Below, piece by piece: positions 51,601 through 59,521 of a DNA stretch of 64,000 nt. The notes under the pieces were generated by a model. That model was not told where the DNA came from, did not search any database, and saw only the letters and a program-made list of their open reading frames with translations. Position numbers and translations under genes: made by a program. Source of the DNA: Bacteroides sp. Marseille-P3684 (lineage in GTDB: Bacteria; Bacteroidota; Bacteroidia; Bacteroidales; Bacteroidaceae); assembly GCF_900291465.1 (NCBI RefSeq), contig NZ_LT985808.1:3216683-3280682 (forward strand). Reading direction: 5' to 3'. Each line of letters starts with the position of its first letter. Position 1 is the stretch's first letter.

Positions 51601-53032
51601 CCTTGTCCACGTTCGTCAGAGCCTGTCCGCCGTGGTAGTACTGTCCGTTCGTCGGGTTCACCGTGACGTAGTCCTTATAGGTCTCCGACTCGGGGGTCTG
51701 CTGCTGCTTGGCAAGGCGGGCACGCATGCCGTAGAGGTAGCGCAGGCGGTCTTCAGGCGTGAAGTCGTTGATGGATTGGATATTTCCTGCCTTCAGGACA
51801 GACTTGTATTTCGCATCCCATTCGCTGGCATTGATTTGCTTCTGCGGGTCCAGCTTGACTTCGGGCATGTAGAAGACAAAGCCGGACATGTTGTCCGTTC
51901 CTCCGGTGTAGGCGTCGAGGACATAGCCTTCCTTCACCACACCGTTTTCGATCATCTTCACGAAGTCGAACAGACGCCAGCGCATGTTGTCGGGATTGTA
52001 TCGTCTCTGGGGATAAGTGTCTTCCTTGTCCGTCAGCTTGTTGGGATAGCTATGGTTCGCGTCAGCCAGCAGCAGGGAGGCGGTGGGGATGTTGTGCACG
52101 CGCCAGCTCTTGGGGAAGACGCGCAGGTTGGGGTTCACACTGCGGAAGTGCACCTCCACCTTGGCATCCAGGCGTTGCAGGTCGACGGGAATCGTCACAC
52201 CGCGCACGCCGTTGAGGTTGACCGTGACGGGAGTCGCGCTGACACCACTCATCAGCAAGCCCTGCGAACGGTCGGTGATACCCTCATAGGAGTCGATGTC
52301 CGGCAGGGAAAATTCAGTGGTCACGATTGTCGCTTTACGCGTAGCCCGGATGGTAACGTCATCGATGTAGGAGCGGTCGCTCGACCGGTTGTTCGCCTCG
52401 GGGTCGTCCTCACGGAAGATGGTGGCGAGGTATGCCACCTCCTTTTTTAGGTCATCGAGAGTCAGGAGTGCGCCACTCTGTATCTTCCTCTTCACCCAGG
52501 CATTGAGGCGGAACAGCTGGTCCTCCTCTCCTTTCTGGTTGCTGAACCAGTATTCGGGCGAGTTGAGCAGCATGTTGCCGATGGAGACTGCCTGCAAGGG
52601 ATAGCTGACAGCCGTCTGGTTGTCCAGGTCCGGATAACGTTCCTTCACAGCCGAACGCACCACCCCCAGTGACACCTTATAGCTACCACGGAGGGCGCCG
52701 CGCACCTCCCCGTTGTAGGTATTGGCAGTCATGGACGACTCGCCGAGGTACACATGCTCGCCGTTCTCCTTATTGAGTCTCAGAGGAAGTATCTTTCCCT
52801 GGTGGTCAAAGAGCATGACGAACACATTCTGGGGGACGTTCTCCTCCACCTCGCTGAGCGAGGCACGTGTGCCGATATTCTTCTTCGGATAGGCATCCAT
52901 ACTGAGGGCGATGTCCAGCAAGTCCGACGAGCTGTCTCCACCGCCTGTCACCAAATCGTCGTCCACACAACTGCTCACGGCGAACAGGAGTGTGAATGCA
53001 GACCACAGGGTCAGTAAGGTTCGTTTCTTCAT
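48683..53032 (-). CDS. Very large fimbrial lipoprotein, probable tip adhesin (DUF4906-like)
   Basis: A 1449-residue surface lipoprotein, last gene of the fimbrial operon. Lipobox VSSC with Cys at residue 22, then acidic VDDD. An N-terminal fimbrillin-like domain (about 35-300) carries the maturation-type site GTRASL (Arg 56). A long middle region has many W/Y-rich strands. Near the C-terminus (about residues 1320-1345) comes GWRMPNAYELMLMMRL, and later APFWAQQYGFRARP, resembling lectin-like domains of DUF4906 tip proteins. By analogy with Mfa5 of Porphyromonas, the largest and last subunit is expected at the tip. No von Willebrand A motif (DxSxS) was seen. Binding partner unknown. Confidence 0.72.
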   Translation of the reverse strand: MKKRTLLTLWSAFTLLFAVSSCVDDDLVTGGGDSSSDLLDIALSMDAYPKKNIGTRASLSEVEENVPQNVFVMLFDHQGKILPLRLNKENGEHVYLGESSMTANTYNGEVRGALRGSYKVSLGVVRSAVKERYPDLDNQTAVSYPLQAVSIGNMLLNSPEYWFSNQKGEEDQLFRLNAWVKRKIQSGALLTLDDLKKEVAYLATIFREDDPEANNRSSDRSYIDDVTIRATRKATIVTTEFSLPDIDSYEGITDRSQGLLMSGVSATPVTVNLNGVRGVTIPVDLQRLDAKVEVHFRSVNPNLRVFPKSWRVHNIPTASLLLADANHSYPNKLTDKEDTYPQRRYNPDNMRWRLFDFVKMIENGVVKEGYVLDAYTGGTDNMSGFVFYMPEVKLDPQKQINASEWDAKYKSVLKAGNIQSINDFTPEDRLRYLYGMRARLAKQQQTPESETYKDYVTVNPTNGQYYHGGQALTNVDKGGNFLPFEYAPKDAVWIEIMADVYEDVKDNTGSLNRKRVGQNVVYRLILGGGAESESDINDYNVNRNTWYTYDMQILSLEDIKAEVRINNISPENKDFEDNSHTDGFVTEASTAILDCHYDAQAVLINYYDLLHRMNTGWENQALTDAELEKHYEVITPFDPAPISTTGDYKRNKTDIDWVSFFVHPYTTTYSSNGRKNLKKEPRIPRFTMNKSLAYTMFPDNDPRYAKLWIDNPKKLVKTIRTWMAEIYKQGGAYTSPSTGKQDERMRKALADHNFDPETGDMVISVHTREFYYDKMPSWLSGAIQDLNRAPRSISSSNWDNNGWRLFVNRPDRKMKVFFSDKTPEYSHDGHSSWDDAEINVQQHSIMAPYNLRSLPMDYVGFGMEMVEEEDWMEIPNQPHGLSRVHNLREDHMIVANFNDYVPTQGEKNIYDGRLLYLTLVNDTWLQGSHKWKDMLNYTFGEANDIEVVYVPDESPLNKPGFVYKWQVIYPRMINNGHKELSSWAALSVLSRNEPANPRGLSYAMIYEKDVKWFLPSLPQLEYFWMNQNMMSPAYRLRNDIPYITSSRMVDSYDGYLTEPLMFMAKYGATMRQRMVEATAGVLRPWAWDQGEKMTRYHYGYQGWYGKHPEWNQYADRNQPLRVRAIRTLGIYDPNKIYRPAQRYLTESNDWTNDTSIPSGGLNQAGVPTSGVIIDCSRFPEETLRPNYIANGPLPKHTMNSVWARPYKYFRVARLSVIATMRKLGWDHNSYMIRFTTEWGYPKDYTKTQNLYVWDADAHRPVYMLDDSKDENPCATYVEVTEDGNHLIRGWRMPNAYELMLMMRLVPPQHKLDLRRENWNPMWTIGSNGTGTGSPRNWGTHSNDPGHQAETIETLKGSEYNVAYLMSKTDTEEGYRFYGAPFWAQQYGFRARPMDLSKWSETELLNKTGGKIWLTEFDVRCVKDVSDVELRKYITNQGGASSHDDFIKPY

Positions 53033-53072
53033 ATCGTTGTTTTTCTTATTTTACTTGTTACTTGTCAACTAA

Positions 53073-55013
53073 TCAATATACGAGGTTGGGAGCAGACTGG
53101 TCGAAGTCGTACTGGTCCCGGATGGGCTTTGCCACCTCGCCGTACTTCACGATGCGGTCGTGACGGATGAGCTTGCCGCTGTCATAGGTCCGTATTTCCA
53201 CATCAGCCCCGAAGCCCACGGAGATGTCCAGCTGGTAGGTATGTCCCGGCTCGACGATGGAGGGGAAATACTTCAGGATTTCGTTGCTGACATCTGAAGT
53301 GACAGCAGTCGCATTCTTTAAAGCCGGAATCAAGTCATAGTTCAATTTTCCAATGGGGATATCAGTGATTTCCACCCAGTCTTCTCCGCCATTAGAAGTC
53401 TTTTTGGGTCTGCGGATGTTCAGACGGATGTGAGGGAAATAATTCACAGACAAGAACTGACACTGATCGGCGTTTGCCCGAAGAATCGTTGCCTCGTCAC
53501 TCGTAAACTTCTGACCGGTCTGATTGTTTATCTTATTTGCATAGTCAATAGGCGTACCATCCTTCTCCATGTAGCGTACGAAGCCCTGAATGGGTGCTTT
53601 CCGTGGGTCGAACGGCGGAATATACACATCGCACACGGTCTTATAATTGGGCGTGTTATATTCTGCCGCATTTCCCTTTGCTGTACGGTCGCGCCCCATG
53701 GAGGCACTGCGTCTATCCGCATAGACCGTTACGTCCGCGTTCCGGATTGGATGGAACTTCATCGAGACTTCATAAGCGTGATTCGTGCTTTGGTCTCTAT
53801 TCATCAAATCGATGAAAGCTCCCTGCGTTCCCATTTGCATGGGCCATCTAATGGCATTATCCAGCGAGAAGTGGTTGCCCTCTCCATCATAGGGTTTGTC
53901 TCTCTTCTTCAAATCCTTTCCGGTATCTCCATATTCCTTGATATCCAGCAACGGAAAGAACTTCTGGTCATCCATACGGAAGAATTGGGGGATTTGCATC
54001 ACGAGCAAGTCTCCCAGCCAGTATTGGTCCGAAGTGGCATTCCATGGCTTGTTCTTGTCATACGAAGACTTCACACGGATAATGAGTCGAGCCATGCGCG
54101 CCTTCATGTCAAACGTCTTGTAGAGATAGCCGTCCTTTCCTGCCACATTCTCGCTCGGTGCTTCGGGCTTGTACTGCTTGTTTCCTGAGAAAATCACCCG
54201 GTTGTGGGTAATCTGCTTCATCAGGTCCATGTTATACTGGTACACCATGTTGCTACGGACGTACCAGCCGGAGAAATCAGGTTTGTATTGTCTGTTCTGA
54301 TAGCCCACCGTCTGATTCCACTGATCATACCAAGAGATGAACGAAAGCGTACCGTTCACCCTCCAGCCATCATTAAAATTGGTGAAGTGTGTCCCTGCCA
54401 CATTGAGAATGTCCGCCGCATAGGAGAAGATACCGTTGGTCGACAAGGCAACATGGTTGACATCATCTATGGTATAGGTCGGAAGCCAATCATAATCACT
54501 CGAGGTCAAGGGATGATGAACCCTGGCCGGTTTGAAATCATAGTATTTGATTCCATTCCAGCTGTACCGTTCCTCGTAGTCCCAGCCGCGGGCATTCGCC
54601 AGGAAGGATTCATCCCCCTTAATCGGATTTGTCAACCGGTCGATATTCGGGTAACCCAGGTAGTAGAAAGTAGTTGACTGATTGAGCCACGAGGCAAACG
54701 GCTCCTTCGTCTTATCCCGTCGCGCAATGAACTGGTGCGTTTCGTCGTCGTACGTACTCAGGTCGCCCTGCTCGTTGGGATCCGGGAATTCCTTACGTTC
54801 TGAATCATCCAGGCCTTTGGTCATGGACACCTTCTCAATCCACTGACGGTTGCCGTCGATGATGGGTATCCCGTCGGCACGGGTCTCGGGACGGAAGAGG
54901 AAACCGTCAGCAGGACGCTGTGTCGCATCTTCCGGAGCAATCTCCTTATCCGTACAGGCAGGCAGGGCAAGCAACGCCACGCCCAAGCTATAGAGTAAAT
55001 GGGGCTTCTTCAT
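53073..55013 (-). CDS. Fimbrial accessory lipoprotein (646 residues)
   Basis: Lipobox LPAC with Cys at residue 20, followed by TDKE. A T-R-A site is at residues 44-46 (PETRADG), as in the other subunits. The rest is beta-rich with many aromatic residues and no recognised catalytic motif. It lies between two other fimbrial lipoprotein genes (11 and 40 bases away), so it is almost surely part of the same fibre, as an accessory or tip-proximal subunit. I do not recognise a named family for the main body. Confidence 0.65.
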   Translation of the reverse strand: MKKPHLLYSLGVALLALPACTDKEIAPEDATQRPADGFLFRPETRADGIPIIDGNRQWIEKVSMTKGLDDSERKEFPDPNEQGDLSTYDDETHQFIARRDKTKEPFASWLNQSTTFYYLGYPNIDRLTNPIKGDESFLANARGWDYEERYSWNGIKYYDFKPARVHHPLTSSDYDWLPTYTIDDVNHVALSTNGIFSYAADILNVAGTHFTNFNDGWRVNGTLSFISWYDQWNQTVGYQNRQYKPDFSGWYVRSNMVYQYNMDLMKQITHNRVIFSGNKQYKPEAPSENVAGKDGYLYKTFDMKARMARLIIRVKSSYDKNKPWNATSDQYWLGDLLVMQIPQFFRMDDQKFFPLLDIKEYGDTGKDLKKRDKPYDGEGNHFSLDNAIRWPMQMGTQGAFIDLMNRDQSTNHAYEVSMKFHPIRNADVTVYADRRSASMGRDRTAKGNAAEYNTPNYKTVCDVYIPPFDPRKAPIQGFVRYMEKDGTPIDYANKINNQTGQKFTSDEATILRANADQCQFLSVNYFPHIRLNIRRPKKTSNGGEDWVEITDIPIGKLNYDLIPALKNATAVTSDVSNEILKYFPSIVEPGHTYQLDISVGFGADVEIRTYDSGKLIRHDRIVKYGEVAKPIRDQYDFDQSAPNLVY

Positions 55014-55024
55014 AAGCTAACTGA

Positions 55025-56392
55025 TTAGATGTCCAAGTTAAAGAACGGCTCGTCGCGCACCACCACTTCGCGCAGGTGATAGTCTCCGCCCAAGGGGGCA
55101 AAGAGGATGCGGTAGTAGTCGGGCCTGTCGCCTTTGTACGTCATGCGGTAGTAGTTGAGCCGGTTGGCATAGAAGCTGAACTTATCCGTATCGGCACTGC
55201 CGCCCGGCAAGGGAATCACGTAGGTCTTGTCCGAATACTCGGCAGCCGAATGCCCCTCCCTGTACATCAGGCTTTCGTTGTAGCTCGTGTAGATTTTGAG
55301 CGAGGGGAGCTTGTCTACGGTCCTGAAAGAGGCAGGCGGGATGTAGTAGGTACGCCGGATGGAGGACTGTGTCTGGAGGCTGAAGTCGTAGACGGTCGTC
55401 GTGCCCTTCAGCGTAGTCACCTGCACCTCGTTGGTGTAAGTCTCCGTCGGTGTGGCAGGCAATCCCGTCCAGAAAGGTTCAGGTCGGGTAGCAGCGTCTG
55501 CAAAGAGCGGCGAGGCAACCTGAATCTTTGCCGGAGCATTCACCAGCTCGGTTCCAAGGATGTATTGCAGCTCTTCCGCCTTGTTTGTGTCACTGTTCTC
55601 ATGCACGATGTCCACCACCACCTTTGCCATGTTGCGATAGAGCTTCACCTGCACAGGGTTCTCGTTCCAGCTCTGCAAGTTGCCCGTAAAGTCCACCGAA
55701 CCGATCATGGTCAGTCCGTAAGGACGTTTGTCCGCCTGCACGGCTTTGCGCAGGTCAGCCTCGGTGCGGATGGGGTTGTCGATGGTTCTTTTGGCATAAT
55801 CGGAGAAGAGACCTTTCACCTCCTCACCGAAAAGGCTTGTGCTGCCGTCAGCACTGAAAGGTTCGTTGGCTACGAGCACGATGCGCTTCACGAGGTTGTT
55901 AATCACCTCGGGAGCAATTTTGTCAGGCATGTCGTAATGCAGCTCATAGTAGAGCACCTCGCCGCTGCTTCCTGACTTGGAGACAGGAATCATCACATCC
56001 TCTCCCTCCTTGGGGAGTGACGATACAAAACGCTTGTGCATCAGAATATTGTCGGCATCGTTGAGCAGGAAGACATGGATGTTTCCCACGAAGTCCTCGT
56101 AGTAGTTCACGAGGTTGTATTGTGACACATACTGGTCGTAGGCATCGGCGTCGGCATCCACATCAAAATAGTGTGCAGAGTCTACCGGTTCAGGCGCAGG
56201 CGTCACCGTCGCCACGCGCGTATTGCCTTCCGCCATCCGTCCCAAGCCTACAATCGAGGCGCGGATGCGGAGCTTGAACGTCTCGCCATCGGGTTCGTTG
56301 CCTCCGCCGCCTATCTCATCCTTGCTGCACGCTCCCAGCCCGAGAAGGAGGAAGCACGCCGCCAGGCAGGTCCATAGGGTTGTTCGTTTCAT
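55025..56392 (-). CDS. Fimbrial accessory lipoprotein (455 residues)
   Basis: Lipobox LGAC with Cys at residue 22, then SKDE and a Gly run. A T-R-V site is at residues 58-60 (EGNTRVATV). The pattern NIHVFLLNDADNILMHKRFV (about residues 104-123) is the first-domain strand pair usual in FimA/Mfa-type subunits. LYRNMAKVVVDIVHEN (about 250) marks the start of the second domain. It belongs to the fimbrial operon and would be a minor subunit. Exact place in the fibre cannot be read from sequence. Confidence 0.7.
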   Translation of the reverse strand: MKRTTLWTCLAACFLLLGLGACSKDEIGGGGNEPDGETFKLRIRASIVGLGRMAEGNTRVATVTPAPEPVDSAHYFDVDADADAYDQYVSQYNLVNYYEDFVGNIHVFLLNDADNILMHKRFVSSLPKEGEDVMIPVSKSGSSGEVLYYELHYDMPDKIAPEVINNLVKRIVLVANEPFSADGSTSLFGEEVKGLFSDYAKRTIDNPIRTEADLRKAVQADKRPYGLTMIGSVDFTGNLQSWNENPVQVKLYRNMAKVVVDIVHENSDTNKAEELQYILGTELVNAPAKIQVASPLFADAATRPEPFWTGLPATPTETYTNEVQVTTLKGTTTVYDFSLQTQSSIRRTYYIPPASFRTVDKLPSLKIYTSYNESLMYREGHSAAEYSDKTYVIPLPGGSADTDKFSFYANRLNYYRMTYKGDRPDYYRILFAPLGGDYHLREVVVRDEPFFNLDI

Positions 56393-56450
56393 ATCTTGTT
56401 TCTGTTTGGTTCGTTACACATGTAGTCAGTCATCCTGTCTCGTTCGGACA

Positions 56451-58373
56451 TCAATAGGTGGTCGTATAGTCACCCTGTCCGATGGTGCCGTTGAAGCCCT
56501 GCACATTCCACCTCATCACCCGGGCACGGACACGCAGGGTCACGCGCTTGCTGTTGATGGGCGTGTTCTCGTCGATGTTGTCATAGGGCTTGTCGGTGTA
56601 GCCGTCGGAAGGCTTCGCCAGATAGAGGTCGTTGCCCCACTTGGTGTCGAACTTCAAATTGGGAACGTCCTGCCAGTTGGCAAGATAGTCTCTAGGCGTA
56701 CAGAAGTCAGGAGCGTAATCCAGCACTCCCCCATCATCCGCCTGTGATACATACTTGTTGGCTTCGTCGCGGAAGAGGTTCGACGGACGGTCGCTGTTGC
56801 CATGCTTCACCATGCCGGAAGCGTTCGTTCCGCCACCCGTACCGGGGTCGACATTATCCCAATTGGATGGCATATCGGAGATGCCCTCTATTTCCACGAT
56901 ATAGAAATGGTTGCGCTCGATGTCGGCATTCTTCACAGGTCTGCCATACTCATTGAAGTCCGCGTCGATGGGGTCTACATGGACCGGAGTACGGTAGAAA
57001 CCGCGTCCGTTGGTATACTTGTACCAGTTGTACGCCTTCTGTTCAGCAGTCAGGTTGTCAAGCGAATAGCAGAAACCGTTCAGCTCCCTGCAGAAATAGA
57101 AGGTGCGGTCCCAGTCGGCAGGACGCTTGCCGGCATTGGTCTCATAAACCTTTGCATCCACGAACTTATCGGGCAGAGGGTCAAAGATACCATAGACCTT
57201 GAAGTGCGACGTGTTGAACCACAACAAGGGGGCAGCATCGCTCCGGAAGTTCTCCGGCAGATAGACGCCGTAGAGATGCTCCAGACGAGTCGAAGGACGC
57301 TGTACCCCCATCACCTTATAAACAAAAGGATAGCCGTCAAAGAAGTAGTCATCGCCGATAAACCCGTATTGGCGTGCCGCTCCCGTGAGGTAGTCACCGT
57401 TGCCGATTTGTGAGGCAATGCCCTTAGGCACATTCTGTTTATTGTTCCGGTCGGTGGCATACGCTCCGTTGTTGAGGAAAATGGCATGCGGCGGATTCTT
57501 CTTCGCACCGCCGAGTGCATAGAAACGGTCGGGCATGCGGGAGACCGTATAGTAGTCGAAGTAGAACTCACCCAGGTAGCTGCCCTTGAGCGTCAGTCCC
57601 ATGGAAATGGGTCCGACAACCGAAGCTTTCGCCACGACACGTTCCAGGTCGAAGTCCACGTTGTTGTTGAGCTGGGGATTGAAGAGGGGGCTTTCCGCCT
57701 GTTCCTTCGTCACACCGGGGATGATGGTCTTCTGCACGGCATTCGAAATCATGGCGAAGCGCTGCATGTAGCTGTATTCACCCTGCACGAGCATGGGTTG
57801 CATCAGATAGCCGTCATCCACGGGTTCATGGGTTGACTTCAGGACAAATTTCCCGGTAATCGGGTCCAGCGTGACCGCCTCATAGTTGTTGCTATCGCCG
57901 GGTTCGATGTCCGGTGTCTTCGTCGCGTCGTCGGGGTAACGGCTGAAGTCTGCCTTATGGTTGGCAACCGCCATGAAGCCGTACTCCATCGGCTTGACCT
58001 CCCAGGCATGCTTTGACTTGTAGTAGGGAGTCTCGTAGATGAGCAGGTTCTCTTCCGCCGTACCGTTTGCCGAATTAAACTCACGGGTATCGATGGGCGC
58101 ATCGTCTCCGGTGGCACGCATCAGGAGGTTGATGTACTCCACCCGCGGCTCCTTGACGTTGTCGTCATTGAGTCCTTCGGTGGTCTCCTCCGTCTCTCCG
58201 GCACGGGTACCTCCAAAAGGCAGATCGCCCACATAAACGCTGAGGTTCATGTAAGCTCTCCCATCGGCAGCCCCGTCATTTCCCGGGGTGTCCGTCACGA
58301 TGCGTTCATCGCTACAGGCAACCAGCGAACCGGCAGCCAGTGTGGTCAGCAGTATGTTCGTTATTCTTCGCAT
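56451..58373 (-). CDS. Fimbrillin-like lipoprotein (640 residues, Mfa1 C-domain type)
   Basis: Lipobox LVAC with Cys at residue 20, then SDER. A T-R-A site is at residues 56-58 (GGTRAGE). Two-domain fimbrillin layout: YINLLMRATGDD in domain 1; VDFDLERVVAKASV (about 237-250) starts domain 2. The C-terminal strands RVRARVMRWNVQGFNGTIG resemble those of the major fimbrillin and the anchor. About 100 residues longer than the major fimbrillin. It follows the anchor gene by 33 bases and is probably an accessory stalk or adaptor subunit. Confidence 0.75.
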   Translation of the reverse strand: MRRITNILLTTLAAGSLVACSDERIVTDTPGNDGAADGRAYMNLSVYVGDLPFGGTRAGETEETTEGLNDDNVKEPRVEYINLLMRATGDDAPIDTREFNSANGTAEENLLIYETPYYKSKHAWEVKPMEYGFMAVANHKADFSRYPDDATKTPDIEPGDSNNYEAVTLDPITGKFVLKSTHEPVDDGYLMQPMLVQGEYSYMQRFAMISNAVQKTIIPGVTKEQAESPLFNPQLNNNVDFDLERVVAKASVVGPISMGLTLKGSYLGEFYFDYYTVSRMPDRFYALGGAKKNPPHAIFLNNGAYATDRNNKQNVPKGIASQIGNGDYLTGAARQYGFIGDDYFFDGYPFVYKVMGVQRPSTRLEHLYGVYLPENFRSDAAPLLWFNTSHFKVYGIFDPLPDKFVDAKVYETNAGKRPADWDRTFYFCRELNGFCYSLDNLTAEQKAYNWYKYTNGRGFYRTPVHVDPIDADFNEYGRPVKNADIERNHFYIVEIEGISDMPSNWDNVDPGTGGGTNASGMVKHGNSDRPSNLFRDEANKYVSQADDGGVLDYAPDFCTPRDYLANWQDVPNLKFDTKWGNDLYLAKPSDGYTDKPYDNIDENTPINSKRVTLRVRARVMRWNVQGFNGTIGQGDYTTTY

Positions 58374-58406
58374 AGAGAATTCGTATTTTAGTTGACGTGG
58401 GCTTTA

Positions 58407-59351
58407 TCAATACTCGCCGAGGTTCACGGGGCGGTAGATGACTTGCCAGTCGAGGATGCGTACGGTGACGCGCATATAAGTTTCTTGCGGTTCCACATCG
58501 ACATGGATGGGGATGTCCGCCAGACAGTTCAGATTCCACTTTATACCTCCGTTCGCCTTGCTGATGTCGTCGAGCAGGGCGGCAAGGCTCTTGTCGAGAT
58601 AGGTTGTCTCGGGAGAAGCCAGGGTGAGGCGTACACCCTCATAGCTGTTTCCCATGCGGAGGACGGCAACGCGCAGGGCATCGTCCGCACCGCGGGCAGT
58701 GGTGGTGGAGGTGTACCGGGTAGGACGTTCGATGTTGCCCTGCCTGAAGTTCACCTGTGGGTTTTCGTCCTTATAGGTAAGGGTCAGCTGTTCGTCCGCT
58801 TTCGCACCGGAGAAACCGACGCTGAAGGTCTGGACGTAAGGACGCAAATTCACAGTCGCATTCATCAGGGTAAACTGTTCGTCCTGGTTTACGGGGACGC
58901 TGAGTTCCGTCACGCCGTAGAACAGTTGGGGCAGCCTTCCGTTGTTGGCAGCCACCTTCTGCAGGTCCATCTTCCAGGGCACGGCATCGGTCACGGTGTT
59001 GTAGTCGTTGGGCGTCTCGGCAGCCCAGACGGTGATGACATAGTCGCCGGCAGGAAGCATGGGGAAAATGGGTTTGTAATTGCTTAGTGCCGTCGCGTTC
59101 TTCTCGGACCGGACATCCACGAGCTTTCCGGACTTGCGGTCGAAGACAGCCACCTGCACCTCATGCAGTGCGCTCAGGTCATACTTGTAGTAGTCCCCTT
59201 CCCCACCGGCAGTGGCACATTCATCGTCGGCGATGGCGGTAAGCTCCACCTGCAGGTCGGGCTGGCAGACGTCCTGATGGTCGTAGATACAGGACCCGGC
59301 AAGCGGTGCGAGGAGAATCAGTGCGAGGTATGTAAGCAATTTCTTTTTCAT
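58407..59351 (-). CDS. FimB/Mfa2-family fimbrial anchor lipoprotein
   Basis: A 314-residue lipoprotein of the Mfa2/FimB anchor family, expected to hold the fibre to the outer membrane and limit its length. Lipobox AGSC with Cys at residue 21, then IYDHQDVC. Start is placed at MKKKLLTYLAL; the open frame upstream runs through hairpins and is not coding. Anchor-type strands are LHEVQVAVFDRKSGKLVDV and LPAGDYVITVWA. No T-R-(A/V) site follows the lipobox, in contrast to the five other subunits. The C-terminus MRVTVRILDWQVIYRPVNLG resembles that of the major fimbrillin. Three hairpins precede the gene. Confidence 0.85.
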   Translation of the reverse strand: MKKKLLTYLALILLAPLAGSCIYDHQDVCQPDLQVELTAIADDECATAGGEGDYYKYDLSALHEVQVAVFDRKSGKLVDVRSEKNATALSNYKPIFPMLPAGDYVITVWAAETPNDYNTVTDAVPWKMDLQKVAANNGRLPQLFYGVTELSVPVNQDEQFTLMNATVNLRPYVQTFSVGFSGAKADEQLTLTYKDENPQVNFRQGNIERPTRYTSTTTARGADDALRVAVLRMGNSYEGVRLTLASPETTYLDKSLAALLDDISKANGGIKWNLNCLADIPIHVDVEPQETYMRVTVRILDWQVIYRPVNLGEY

Positions 59352-59383
59352 AATTTTCTCAAAAGTACTGTTTCTAGTTGGGG

Positions 59384-59484
59384 GATATCCCGTCGAAGGG
59401 GATATCAAACATTCTATCAGGCAGGCAGTGCGCCTGCCCGATAGAATGTGCTCCGGGCGTGAGTCAGGCAGGAATGTGCCTGAC
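59384..59484 (-). promoter_or_regulatory. Three hairpins between the major fimbrillin and anchor genes
   Basis: Hairpin 1 (59463-59484): GTCAGGCA / TGCCTGAC, 6-base loop. Hairpin 2 (59409-59449): 17 paired bases, ACATTCTATC..GGCAGGC with its inverse and a 5-base loop. Hairpin 3 (59384-59406): GATATCCC / GGGATATC. No T-run follows any, so they look like attenuating or mRNA-stabilising structures and not a classic terminator. Confidence 0.7.
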
Positions 59485-59521
59485 ATTCCGCGCCGGATGA
59501 TTTAGGTTATTGGATATGTGA

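Noticed and set aside
50102..52450. 782-codon open frame on the plus strand inside the 1449-residue fimbrial gene
   Set aside because: Antisense shadow; the sense frame has a lipobox and fits the operon, while the antisense product is a Val/His/Arg-rich string without domains.
59352..59486. N-terminal extension of the anchor protein by 45 residues
   Set aside because: It would translate the hairpin spacer and bury the signal peptide; the ATG at 59351 gives a proper lipoprotein signal.
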